64,000 nucleotides of DNA, from positions 108,093,310-108,157,309 of the forward strand of contig CM070876.1 of assembly GCA_036365515.1 (NCBI GenBank), written 5' to 3'. How positions within the stretch are numbered: position 1 is the stretch's first letter; every line of letters starts with the position of its first letter. The notes under the pieces are model-generated. The model did no database searches and was not told where the DNA came from. It was given only the letters and a program-made list of their open reading frames with translations. The position numbers and the translations under genes are program-made. The DNA is from Torymus aiolomorphi (taxonomy: Eukaryota > Arthropoda > Insecta > Hymenoptera > Torymidae). Below, piece after piece: positions 1-11,999 of the stretch.

Positions 1-1186
1 AGACATCGACATAGACAAAGAGATATGAAATGAGACAATTTTAAATAAAATAAATATTAATGCGCCCATGATAGTGCAACAGTCGTGGGACGAAAAACTA
101 TTTCTTTAGGTGTTGTAGATTAGTTTCATTTCGCGTGTAAATAGAATTGATGCGAAACTGTGTAGACTGTAGTTTGAGTAAGCGTACCGTTGCGTTTTTC
201 TTTCTTTTGCTTTTACGTGATTACGCTCTGCCGCGCGACAGAAACGCAAATAGTTTGTGCGTGCAGTTTCTGATCGCGGAAGTTGGAAAGTTTGAGCGAA
301 TCACATTTTAGAACAGCTTTTTAGGGTTTGCTTGGGTTTTGCACTCCACATTTCTCCCATCCAAAAATATCCTTTCCGTATTTCCGGCCTACGTAAGCGT
401 CGCGTCGTGGAAAATTTGGAGCTTTCGGGTATTGTTTGGTTACCCGAGGGAGACTTTGTTTTGAACTTTGTCGACCTTCGTCAAAGTGTTCGAGCGAAAT
501 TCGGGTTTGTGGAGTATTTGGAGTTTCGCTGAATATTCAAAATAATCAATTCGTTTGTATTTAATTCAAAAATTTCGTTGTAGATTTCGTTTAGCTTTGC
601 AATAATAAGTAGCCTTTTCATCTAGAGAGTAAACTAGTAGTTTTGGTTAAAATTTCTAGTCGGATTCAAAATTGCTGGGTTTGTTTAATTCGCTTAGTAG
701 TAATTTATTTGAAATTAAATACGAGGTTAGTTGGTCAGCCGTCGGAAAATTGATTTTCCTTTTCTAGAATTTTGATAATTGGCTGACGAAGTGAGTGACG
801 TTGTAAAATTTTTTGTAAATAAATTGGAACTTGGTATCGCTGTTCGTGAGAGTGTGTGAGTAGTTGGAGTTGAATTCAAATTGTTAAGGTTATTCGAGTT
901 GCTTCGTTCCGAGTGTGAAGTTATTTTCATCCAGTTAGAGTTTGCTCCTTTCGCTCACAGCTTAATCTCTGCTCTCTCTGCTTGTTGCACAAAACTCCTG
1001 GTGTTTTACTGCTCTGCTTACGCTTACGATTTATTGATTTTTTGAGTGCATTTAGTTAGTAATAATTGTAAATTGCACATTGTCTTTTAGCTTGAGCTGA
1101 ACAGCAGTGCAGTCGCAGAGTTAAAAGAGCGGGGGCTATCTGAGATTCGTTCTTTTCCTCGTTTTGGATTTATTTTTATTTCGTCG
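1..1186 (+). other. leader of a gypsy-like element, possibly including LTR sequence
   Basis: This AT-rich stretch precedes the gag-like ORF and has no convincing ORF. It probably holds the 5' untranslated leader, and perhaps part of the LTR, of the plus-strand retroelement whose gag starts at 1187. I could not find a matching second LTR because the element is cut off near 4015. A TTGGTATCGC string near 826 could be a tRNA primer site, but no LTR end sits immediately before it. Confidence 0.3.
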
Positions 1187-3625
1187 TTGAAAATGAATGC
1201 GTCTCACGGTAGTTTAGTGACCATCGGGTTGGATGGCGATGATTTGATGTGCGCTGATCCAGAGCTGCGACAGCGGGCCCTGCGTAACACCATCAATCGC
1301 ATGCCGGATGGAACCGTCATTCTGTTGGCGCACCAGCGAGGGTTAAACGTGGAAGCTGATGCGATGATAGTGCGCTATCGGCTGCAGCGGTACTACATGC
1401 GTCGTCAATTCGGACCAGATGCCGCACTGTGGCAGCCGGATCGCAACGAGCAACAAGTTTCGGCGCACGAGTCTACACGTAACTCATCCTTGGCAGAGAG
1501 CAACGCGTCCGTCGGACCAGGAGCACAGGGGATTCATTCTCCGCTGCCGATGGATCAATCCCTTGGACATTTCCGTGACGCATTATCGATGAGCGAGCCA
1601 TCGAGGAATTTTGTATCACAGATTCACTTCGAAATTGACGCTTCGGGAGTGGCCGGAGGAGTGAATAGTGTAGGTGGCTTAGCTGAAGCTGAACGTATTC
1701 ATGTGCCGACGGATCACCGAGTTAGTATCGTCGTTCCAGATGATTTTCTAACTGATAGCCGAGGAGAACATCAACCGAGGGCTCAGTTCACGAGGTTTCC
1801 ATTAAGCCCTCATCATTTTCACGACATTAGTGATAATCAAGAAAACCGTATGGATTTAACAGACCCCACTCACATCTCGTGCTCGTATATTCCGATTTCG
1901 AGGCCGGTGACAGCGTTTGTGCGCGGACAAAGGAACGCTGCGAGGGAGCAAACGTCGTTTCGTCGGGGGCTAAATGTGTCAGCGTGTAATACCGGAGTCT
2001 CGAGTGCTACATCCAGCAGCCCGACCGTTTCCACAGCTGCACCGTTGCTTTCAGAATCTGCTCCGAGATTAAGTTTTAATCGTCGTGAACCGACGGAGTT
2101 TGTAGTGCCGGTGTCTGAAAGTGAGCGTTTATGTCATCCTAGTGTTGTGCAACCGAACAGTGTACCGTGTAGTTCGCGAAGTAATGGAGTGAATCGGATT
2201 AATTTACAGTATAATTCGGTGTCATCGTCGCACAGTTTACCTGGATTTTCGCAGGATTGTCAGCCTGAACTCCGTAACGTGCCTGTGCATTCGCAAAGTC
2301 ACATGCCGAGAATGGAGAATAATCCAATGTTATCACACATGCCGCTGCCAACGGCAAATTTCTCTAGTGTACCTTATATGTCGTCATCGTCGTATACGCA
2401 GGTTCCTGGATCTTTTCCGCCGTATTCATCGTTGCTTCAGCCAACTTTAGCCTATTCAGCCCAAATTCGGCAAAATATCTCTTCGTCAGTACCCTTTCCA
2501 CATGTAGCTCAGGGGAGCTACAGTAGGCCACCGATGGGGCCTCAGATGTATGGACCTATGTATCACCATACGGATTTTTCCGCCTTTGAACGATCTTCAC
2601 TCACGAGAGAAAAAGGTACCACTGAGTTGTTTGTAAAGTGGCACATTACCTTCAAAGGTGATCGGAAAAGGGACTCGGAAAGTTTCCTAGCGAATTTAAC
2701 TCGCTGTAAGGAAACGTATGAGTTAAATCTCGATGAGATTATTAAAGCGTTATCATCAGTTTTAGATGAAGACGCATGGCAATGGTTTCGCAGAGAATAT
2801 CAATTCTGGAAATCATATGAAGATCTTGTAGAAGCTTTTTGCTTGCAATATAGCTTCGATGATGTGCAAGAAAGGCTTCGTAAAGAATTGGAAGGTCGCA
2901 CTCAAGGACCAAGTGAGGCGATCTCGACCTACCTGTGCAAAGTGAGGGATTTGCGCGACCAGATTAAGCCGCCGCTGACGTTACACGATCAGCTGGATCG
3001 AGTATACCAAAAGCTGCATCCTTCTTACCGAATGAGGTTCGATAGGAAGGATTTTGAGACGTTTCCGGAGTTACAGAAGCTGGGGAAGAAAGAGGAGCTT
3101 CGTCGAGCTCAAGATCGAGCTTACAAGCCACCAACCCTCGCTGGCAGATTCGTCTTTCCCCTCTTCGGCGTATATACCTCCGAAAACACCACGATCTGGT
3201 AAAGTGGCCCTGATCGAACCGCCAGAAACGATGGAGACACCGTTGATCGATGCACCGCCGCTGGATGTTGCTCCGGTATCTTTGCCTCCAAAGCTACAGT
3301 TCCCAAGCGTAGCGTACGAACTGAAAAGTCGGCGCAGAAGAAACCGTTCAATAAAAAACCGGATCGACGAAGCTCGAGTCAAGGACGTCCAGCAAACGAC
3401 GTGAAGTTTGAGCCGCCAGAGCCTGCCACGATCCAAGTTGTTTCGCCAAAGCTGAAGCACGAGGATATGCAGCGACGTAAGGAGCGAGAGCCTTGCTTTC
3501 GATGTGGACAAGTCGGACATTGGAGCTGAGATTGCGTTAATGCGGCAGTGTGCCGGAACTGCGGTTCTCCAAATGGCACAACGAGAACTTGCGCCAAGTG
3601 CAATGCTAAGGCGGGAAACGACTAA
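1187..3625 (+). pseudogene. gag: Ty3/gypsy-like gag (capsid plus zinc knuckle), frameshifted
   Basis: An open frame of 671 codons begins at 1187, with an alternative Met at 1193. The first 450 residues are low-complexity and rich in Ser, Pro and Gln. Residues about 470-640 resemble a retrotransposon gag capsid: FVKWHITFKGD, ALSSVLDEDAWQWFRREY, then EAISTYLCKVRDLRDQ. The frame is lost near 3150, passes into another frame, and returns near 3290 to the original one. That frame then reads a CCHC zinc knuckle (CFRCGQVGHWS, 3494-3526) broken by an in-frame TGA at 3527-3529, followed by DCVNAAVC and further cysteines. Gag packages retroelement RNA. This copy has at least two frame changes and one stop, so it is inactive. 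The minus-strand ORF at 3071-3670 is its shadow. Confidence 0.75.
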
Positions 3626-3696
3626 GCGGAGAGAATAGCGGAGTCGACTCTCCTCCGCCCTCAAACACAACGACTCCTGCCAACGAAACGAAAATC

Positions 3697-3942
3697 GTGG
3701 GAAACTGCGATAAGTCTAAAGCTGCAGCTATTCTAGATGATGTCGCTTCAGAAACTACAAAGTGTCAAGGGCTAGCTCCCGAATCGTTGATTATGAGTAG
3801 TCGAATGGGAAGCATCGAGCCGCGCCTCTTCTTCAATATAGAGTTGAATGTTATGAAGTTACTGCCGTTGCTGGACAGCGGAGCCGGATGTTCATACCTT
3901 GGAAAGAGCCTCAGCATTTTACCTTTGGTAAAAACCCTTTAG
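3697..3942 (+). pseudogene. retroviral-type aspartic protease remnant
   Basis: This short frame downstream of the zinc knuckle contains LLPLLDSGAGCSYLG, the D-S-G active-site loop of retropepsin-like proteases that mature Gag-Pol. It lies in a different frame from the knuckle, so the gag-pol junction is a programmed shift or is damaged. Similarity fades after about 3950, and the element ends at the TA tract at 4020. Reverse transcriptase, RNase H and integrase are all absent, so this is a 3'-truncated copy. Confidence 0.6.
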
Positions 3943-4019
3943 ACACTTGGTGGAAACTCTCTCGTCGAGGAGGAGTTTCTCACACCGCGTTTGCCCTGAT
4001 CCCCAGCAATCGTGATTAT

Positions 4020-4041
4020 GTATATATATATATATATATAG
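4020..4041. repeat. TA tract at the junction of two truncated retroelements
   Basis: An alternating TA run marks the point where the plus-strand gypsy-like element stops and the oppositely oriented element begins. Protein similarity on both sides ends within a few bases of the tract. The two elements therefore meet 3' end to 3' end, each missing most of pol. Confidence 0.7.
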
Positions 4042-4421
4042 TCAGTAATATCAGCAACAAAAACGATCATTTGAACTGAATGCTGGCCTAAATCAATTCG
4101 GACAATTGTTTTAAACTTGATAGGAACATCTTCACCAGTAGGATATTTCAAATTTGGTACATCAAGGGGAATGCGATGACAGCCGGGCTCAACAAATTTA
4201 GAATTTAAAATGGTCACATCTGAACTTGCATCTATTTTTAAAATACATGATTTCTTATCCACACTACCATCAAACTCGAAAGCCTTTAAATTTCGAAGAA
4301 CCCTACAAACACGTGTACTCGAACCATCAGGTTCAACAGCATCGTGATTAGGAGCCTGTTTATTAAATGTCAAACTCGCTCCTGAAAGTTTGACATGACC
4401 TAGTTTCCCTGTTCTGGACAT
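4042..4421 (-). pseudogene. gypsy pol start: protease-like fragment
   Basis: The minus-strand frame opens just upstream of the gag stop and overlaps gag in another frame. It reads MSRTGKLGHV and then a protease-like stretch with LKIDASSDVTIL, matching the usual LxIDTGSDVTIL motif of gypsy proteases. The active-site triplet here is D-A-S rather than D-T/S-G. A conserved downstream stretch (GQHSVQMIVFVADI) follows before the frame runs into the TA tract. Everything 3' of the protease is gone. Confidence 0.6.
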
Positions 4422-5855
4422 TGAGAGCGTGTGTGTCCTTTCTTATGGCAGCCCCAACACTCAAGATTTTTCAACCATTCTTGATGATTGAATGACTGAT
4501 CCTGTTTCTGAACGTCTTTACCACTAATCTGACTCTTTCCTGAAAATTTTTGGGTGTTTTGAGAACCTTTGATATTCTGTTGCGAAATTGAGTTCCTATT
4601 CTGTTCCTTGATAACTTTTACGTCCAGAGCTCGCTAACTCCTATATTGTAAATACCGATAATAAATTGAGAACAAGCTATCTTATCTTGTACCTCTAATC
4701 TTCTAATGAACATTCAGGATATGCTAATGTTGCTAACTTCTCTACATCAGCTGCTAATGTAGGAAGATCCTCCCCCAGCTTTTGCCGCCTATTTTGGAAT
4801 AAAGAGTAACTACTTGATCCTAAATGTTCACCGAAACGTGCCTCTAATTTTTCTAAGAAGGTCTTCAAATCCAAAGTCTCAGTATCCTTAAAGCTACTCA
4901 AAACGCTTTTTGCCTTATTACGCAAAGAAGCAGCTAAAGCTATCATCTTTTTTTCATCATTCCAACTGTTAGACCTTGCAATTAAATTGAACTGATTCAA
5001 ATACTCGGACAGAGGAGTTGTACCATCATAAATATCAGGTTTTAGGTTATAACCTAACCCTAAATTGACTGGTGTAACCGAATTTTCAACAACTGATCCT
5101 GTGTTTCTAAATGAATTATCACCTAACCAAATTGGCTGTGTGTCTCTGTTACTCGTGTAAACCACGTTTGTTGTTGCTGTTGTTTGTGTATTCGAATATT
5201 GGGTTGTACTCATCTGGTTTAATTTTTGACGATACTGAGCAAGTTGTTCCTGGAGAGAGAGTCGCTCTGCCCACATTTCATCGATGGTACGCTGATGCTC
5301 GATTACTTCATCGTCGCGTACCCGTAACTCCATCGCGAGGTGTTTCTCCTCGGTGATGTGATGTTGGAATCTCGCTTCAAGTTGTTCACGTCGTTGATGT
5401 TCAGCCTCACGATCGGCTTCCAACTTTTCGAATAGTTCTTGGTAAATATCCATTTGAGTTCTAGCCTCATTGAATTCCAATAGCGTTTCACGCAGAAGAG
5501 TAGGTTGGGGTACACCGACCATCGGTGACACGTCAGCCACCGTCGATGAGTCATCGGTCATCATTACGTGCGCATCAGTTACCGAGCGTGCGCCAGTCGT
5601 CGAGTGCGAGTCACCAGGTGGACTTAAATCGACGAGAATTGGATTAGAAATTGCACGGTTAAGTGTACCTGTTTGATGTTTATTTAAATTTTCAGTAGTA
5701 GTGATGGTATCGGTGTCGTTGATATTGACCGCAGCAGTAGCAACTTAGGCAGCAGCAGTAGTAGCCTCAGGAGCAGTTTGTGCTCTGGTCTTTGTTTGAA
5801 AGGGTACATGTGGTGGTGTATGCGTCGTTTTCGCCGACTTGTTAAATCCGTCCAT
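4410..5855 (-). pseudogene. gag: Ty3/gypsy gag (coiled coil, capsid, zinc knuckle)
   Basis: The likely start is the ATG at 5855-5853 (GAGAAATGG context). It is in frame with the 289-codon ORF at 5564-4695 but separated from it by a TAA at 5747-5745. The N-terminal half is a charged coiled coil (YQELFEKLEADREAE to SLQEQLAQYRQKL). The second half is a capsid-like segment: LKPDIYDGTTPLSEYLNQFN, then KMIALAASLRNKAKSVL. The frame breaks at 4694, where VQDKIACSQFI continues one frame away, and part of the segment after it is deleted. The original frame then ends with a clean CCHC knuckle (CWGCHKKGHTRSQC, near 4462-4421) and a stop. The pol frame overlaps the knuckle end, the usual arrangement for frameshifted gag-pol. 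Confidence 0.75.
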
Positions 5856-5867
5856 TTCTCCTCACAA

Positions 5868-5885
5868 TCTTCGGACAAGCCCCCA
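5868..5885 (-). promoter_or_regulatory. tRNA-Pro-like primer binding site
   Basis: Read on the minus strand this is TGGGGGCTTGTCCGAAGA, starting three bases after the LTR end. It closely resembles the proline-tRNA primer site of gammaretroviruses and many arthropod gypsy elements (TGGGGGCTCGTCCGGGAT). Its position between LTR and gag supports its role as the priming site for minus-strand DNA synthesis. Confidence 0.65.
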
Positions 5886-5888
5886 AAA

Positions 5889-6115
5889 TGTTACATTCAC
5901 AAACCCATACAATAACCAATAATAATTGTCATTACAAAAAGAATAACATATAACTTTATTCAAGATCATAAACACGATTTGAAATCTTATTGATAACAAA
6001 CTCTCAAGTTAATTAATTAAAACTAAAAACTAAATCGAGTCCAGAACAACAACAAACTTATCGCTTAGCAACGCTTTTGTTCTTATGTTCTATGATGGTA
6101 GACGAACACATAACA
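5889..6115 (-). repeat. 5' LTR of the minus-strand gypsy element
   Basis: On the minus strand this segment begins TGTTATGTG and ends GAATGTAACA, giving the 5 bp inverted ends TGTTA/TAACA typical of LTRs. An AATAAA polyadenylation signal lies inside it, and the primer site follows three bases after the end. No second LTR is present because the 3' half of the element is missing, so the outer boundary is inferred from the terminal motif only. Confidence 0.6.
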
Positions 6116-6483
6116 ATACATTTTTCAGCAAGATCCAGCAATATTTCAATATTTGGCCTCCATCACGGATCCGCCATTTTGAATTCTCAAAATCTGATTA
6201 CTGATTCATTACCAGCGAATCCGGAAACACAGTATATAAAATTTTTAGCATAATATGAGGAATGGATTAAGTATGGTGGGATAGGTGGAGGGGTAGATGG
6301 AGGGGTCGGTCGAGGGTGGTAGAGGGGAGTGGAGAGGATGGAGGGGAATGGAGGGGCAGATATCCTTCAAAATAACGTAAAATTTGAAAGAATTTCACCG
6401 TAAAATGTGGTGGGGAAGTGGAGGGGTTGGGGGGGGGGGTGGAGTGCGGTGGAGGGGGTAGGTTCCCCATTTTGAGCCTTACA
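6116..6483. repeat. unannotated flank followed by G-rich minisatellite
   Basis: No gene is seen. From about 6260 to 6475 the plus strand is dominated by GGAGGGG-type words (GGTGGAGG, GGAGGGG, a run of G at 6430-6441) with a short AT interlude at 6360-6410. The repeated G runs could form quadruplexes. The two minus-strand Pro/His-rich ORFs here merely translate this low-complexity DNA. Confidence 0.6.
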
Positions 6484-7729
<1,246 letters not shown>

Positions 7730-8267
7730 GGGGAGCGTCCGCCAGAAACCAGCCAGCGTAAATCGTAATTATTTACAGAAATAGCTTTCTCACCCTCTTA
7801 CCGCATACGGGAGAATCTTCATACGTTATCGAGGGTAAGAACAACGGACGTAGCTCTTACAAAAATGTTCGGGTTCCCGTTGAGAAAGCTAGCTCACGGG
7901 TTAAAAAGGCTAACTCTCTCTGCCATCAACCCGAATAGTACTCGCGTTAGTAAAATAAGTTCGTGGGGATGCGCAAAGCCAATTGACACCATGGTCCGCT
8001 CATTTGCCAAACGCGAGAAGTCCCAAAGAGCGTTCATAGACTTAACGTTGATGAATAAGTCTGGGACGATGATTGTTGATCCTAATACCGACCTGGACCA
8101 CCCGTACCCGTTCATAGCCTTGCGGCATGACCCGATAGTTAGGTAGAAACTATCGAATTCCCAGATTGTCAACGCCCCACCACAATCGCGCAATAGTGTG
8201 ATGGAGTCAGCGGAAGGGATAGACAGTCAGGAGAATCGCGGGGCAGAGCTGTTAAGCTCTGTAGCAC
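7730..8267 (+). other. leader of the decayed gypsy element
   Basis: This is non-TA sequence between the microsatellite and the gag remnant. It begins GGGGAGCGTCCGCC and has no reliable ORF. It is probably the untranslated leader of the 7.7-14.6 kb gypsy element. The expected 5' LTR, which should match 13434-14616, is absent, and a TA tract lies in its place. Confidence 0.45.
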
Positions 8268-9760
8268 CTACCGGGATATATTCATCCGAAGCCGAGGGAC
8301 AGCTCCGATAGCAACAAATGCAGTAACAGCCGATGGAGCAACAGCAGCTAGAGCAGTAGCAGCAACAAAGGCTGGAGCAGCAGCAACAGCAGCAACGGCA
8401 ACAACGGCAGGAGCAGCTGCAGGAGCAGCAACGACAGCAGCAGCAACGGCAGCAGGCGCTACTAGAAGAACAGCGCAGGCAACGACAATACCGGCGCGAT
8501 CAGGACGAAGAGTCATTCCCGGCTCGAAATGGGTAGCACGTATTCTGGCAGTAAGCGTGAAACCCGCCGCAGCCACAAAACCTGGAGTAGCCGCGATAGG
8601 GCGAGTAGCGTACAGCAGGGATAGCAGACGTAGACAGCATACTATCGGAACAGCTGCTGGCAGTCATCAAAATAGTCGTCGAGGAGGTGGAAGAGCTTAA
8701 GGAAAGTGCTCGAACACTGCAAGGAGCTCGACATCCAACCTCAAGTATGCACATGCAGAAAGTTCAACGCACAAGCACGGGCCGTAGACGTGGATAACTG
8801 CACGTGAACTTCCAAGGCACGTCCATGTATGCAGAATTTAACAGCAGCAACCCGAGTCTTCACTCCACAATAGACACTGGGAGAAATAAACTTCAGAAAT
8901 GCTTCGAGCGCCAAACGAAGAATGGCCCTACCCAGGACCAGTCGGAGAGGCACAAGTATTTGCCTCAGGAGATGAACCGTGGTGTAAGCCAAATAGTTCG
9001 AAAATGGCACATCAAGTTCTCAAGGTCCTCAAAGGGACAGGGCGTCGGGTTATTCCTCAACAGTGTGGAGGAATGCCGAACTCTCGCTAATCTGACATAC
9101 GACGAGGTAGTTCGTCGTTGTCAGAGCGCCTAACGGGGGTAGTAGCCACCTGGTATAATTGTAACCGCCATACATGATGGTTGTCAAGCGAGATTTCCAA
9201 GAGGCCATAACGCACATGTCTGTCTGGGAGGGGGGATATCAGCAACGCGTCCTAGCGGAAATAAACACGAGAACTGAAGGTAGTGACGAACTCACGCGAG
9301 ATTACGTAGTAAATCGCTAAGCTATGATCCTTAAGTTAGTTCCGGTGCCTAGAATAGCTCAACAGATAGACATATTGCACCGGAACATGCGTCTAGAACT
9401 GCAAAAAAATGGTAATGCGTAACCAAGTTACGGATTACCGAGGGCTCCTAGACATGGTCCGGTGAGCCAAATTAGAGCTCGCGGCAATAAGGTGTATCCC
9501 TCTCCACCACCTCAAGAGCGCACATAATTGCCAGAATTTGCCTACGTGCCGACAGAGCCACCCACGGATCAGCGGAAGAAGCAGAATCCAGATGTGGCGG
9601 CGATGCACAGTGGGACAAAACAGCCGAAAAGTCTATTAAATTCGGCTTCACGCGAATTTTGCATAAAAAATGTTCTGGTAAAGAGGATTCTCATCGTTTT
9701 GAAATTGTCTAGGAAACACCGTTTCCCTCTGAATCGCATTATCATTTTTAACATGATTGT
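8268..9760 (+). pseudogene. gag: gypsy gag remnant with Gln-rich coiled coil
   Basis: From 8290 to about 8510 one frame reads a Gln/Glu/Arg-rich coiled coil (QQLEQ, QQQQQRQQRQEQLQEQQ), interrupted by at least four TAG or TAA codons at positions where the repeat predicts CAG or CAA. From 8804 a capsid-like region follows: VRKWHIKFS, GLFLNSVEECRTLANLTYDEV, then in other frames VVATWYNC, RFQEAITHMSVWEGGYQQRVLAEI and RIAQQIDILHRNMRLELQK. Frames change several times. The copy is clearly dead; Gag would have formed the retroelement particle. Confidence 0.65.
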
Positions 9761-9855
9761 GAGTGGGTTTTTCTGATCTGTCGGGAAAATAAATATAATT
9801 AAATAATGTAAAGTACGATCGAGTTAGGAAAATAGCAAAAACATTGTATCCAAAA

Positions 9856-11990
9856 ATTCTACAGCCTTCTCCGTGCCAGGGAGAGGGCTATTCCAATTTA
9901 CGATAATGCCCTACGGTCTTTCCTATGCCGAAGCATCCTTCCAGAGGATGATTGACAAAGTCATTGGTCCTGAACTCCAACTTTTGCTTACTCGTATCTC
10001 GACGATATAATAGAAGTCACAGAGACATTCGAGGAGCATAAAGAGGTTCTAAAAAGAGTTCTGGAGAGGATACAGGACGCGGGCCTCACAATAAATCGCG
10101 AGAAGGGCGTCTTCTGCCGCGATGATGTCCAATATCTCGGGGTCATAGTAAATAGAGATGGTTTTAAGCCAGACACCGAGAAAAGAAAACCCATCACGGA
10201 GTATCCGGTACCGAAAAACCTCTGTCAGCTGAGACGCTTCTTAGAATGGCGTCCTGGTATAGGAAGTACCTAGCAAACTTCACCACCATTGCTGAACTAT
10301 TGATCGAACTAACGAAGAAAGATCGGAAGTACGAATGGTCAGCAGCACAAGAAGAGGCCTCCCAACATCTAAAAGCGCTAATAGCTTCCGCACCGATTCT
10401 CCACAGACCGGTATGTAACGCGCAGTTCGTGGTGCAATCTGACGCTAGCGATACAGGCCTGGGAACAGTGCTATACCAAATAATTGACGGTGATGAAAGA
10501 GTCCTTGAGTTTGCTAGTCGAACTCTGGGCGCGGCCGAGAGGAACTATAGCGTAACGGAAAGAGGATGCCTAGCCATTCTCTGGACAATTAAAAAGTTCT
10601 ATCCGTGCATAGGGGCCTACGACTTCAAGGTTATCGCGGACCATCACAGCTTGAAGTGACTCCGTGACCTCCAAAATCCGATCGGACGATTAGCTCGGTA
10701 GGCTTTGGCAAAACCACAGTTTCGCTGTCACAGATGCTCTTTCCTGATTGTTCGAGGAAGAAGAACAAGCAGTCGCTGCGTTAGAGTTCGAACGCGACAC
10801 AAGCGACTCCTGGTACCTCCAGATTTCCCACGTTCAAGCTGGCGGGGGGAGACTGTACAAGTACGGACCAAATGAAGTCATAAACGAGTCGCTCGGTGAC
10901 ATCGATGCATAGAAACTCCCCCTCATAGAAAAACCCCTCAAGAAAATTGTCGCGAAGTACTGAGAAAATGCCATGACCTATCAATTGCTGGACATTTGGA
11001 CCGCGAGAAAACCTTAAATAGGTTAAAGCGGAAGTATTATTGGCCACATATGTGTCAAGCCGTGGTTGGATACGTTAAAATGTGCCAAATTTGCCAGTAG
11101 TGCAAAGTCGAGCAACGCGCTCCAGCAGGATTCATCGGACACCGCATCACAGATCGTCCTTGGAAAGTCGTAGCCGGGGATATTATGGATCACTCCCTAG
11201 AACAACATGCGGCCACGAATATATTCTTATATTCCAGGACCTGTTCACACGCTGGATCGAAGTGCTTCCGATCGAAAGGGCGGATGGCAAATCGGTGATA
11301 AAAGGACTCAACAAACGCGTATATCTGCGGTTTGGAGTCCCCGAGGTGTTTGTCTCCGATAACGAAATCGAATTTAAGAATGCAACCATTGAAGCATTCT
11401 TAAAGGGAGAAGCGTGCATCACACGTTTACAGCCCCGTACCACCCCCAAGCCAATTCTATCGAGCGTGTGAACCGAACGATGAAGACAATGATTATGCCT
11501 TACGCAGAGGAGAATCTCCGATTCTAGGATGAGAAACCTAACGAGCTAGCTTTCACATATAACACAGCTGAACATAGCTCCACCAAAAAGAGTCCCGCCA
11601 TGTTCAACTATGGTCGTCAGCCCAGCCCACCGAAGACACTAAGGCGGGAAGAAGACAGGCTAGTTGAAGTGCAGAGGTAGCAAGAGGCTCTAGATAACTG
11701 GATGTCGGGCATGGACAAGCTCCGTGAATTGCATGATCGAGCGGCAGCCGATCCTCCCGAATTCTGTCTAGGCCATCGTGTATGGAAGGAGAATAAGGTA
11801 CTATACTCAGCAGCTGGTGGGATATCTGCCAAGTTAGCCCTAGAGTTCGCGGGGCCATACACGATTGTGAACATTCTAGGCGAAAACGCCTATGAGATCC
11901 AAGATGAGAATGATCGGGCGATACATGCAGTCCATGCGTAACGGCTTAACCGATACATCGCCGTAGAAGTGCCCAAAGACATCTTCGACA
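9856..11990 (+). pseudogene. pol: gypsy pol remnant: RT, RNase H, integrase
   Basis: Reverse transcriptase begins near 9856 (LFQFTIMPYGLSYAEASFQRM) and, after a frame change, shows the YLDDII catalytic box followed by HKEVLKRVLERIQDAGL and YLGVIV. Another shift gives the thumb and the gypsy RNase H region at 10246-10656 (FVVQSDASDTGLGTVLYQ, AAERNYSVTERGCLAILWTI). Integrase follows: an HHCC-type remnant near 10990-11100 (LNRLKRKYYWPHM, CQIC), a core at 11190-11470 (DLFTRWIEVLPIERADGKSV, FGVPEVFVSDNEIEFKNA), IERVNRTMKTMI, and a C-terminal segment at 11702-11940 (LGHRVWKEN, AGPYTIVNILGENAYEI). There are many stops and frameshifts. The N-terminal part of RT and the protease are not seen. Confidence 0.8.
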
Positions 11991-11999
11991 AGAGCTGTC

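Noticed and set aside
3071..3670. 199-codon minus-strand ORF
   Set aside because: Shadow of the gag region; no family features, while the plus strand has the zinc knuckle.
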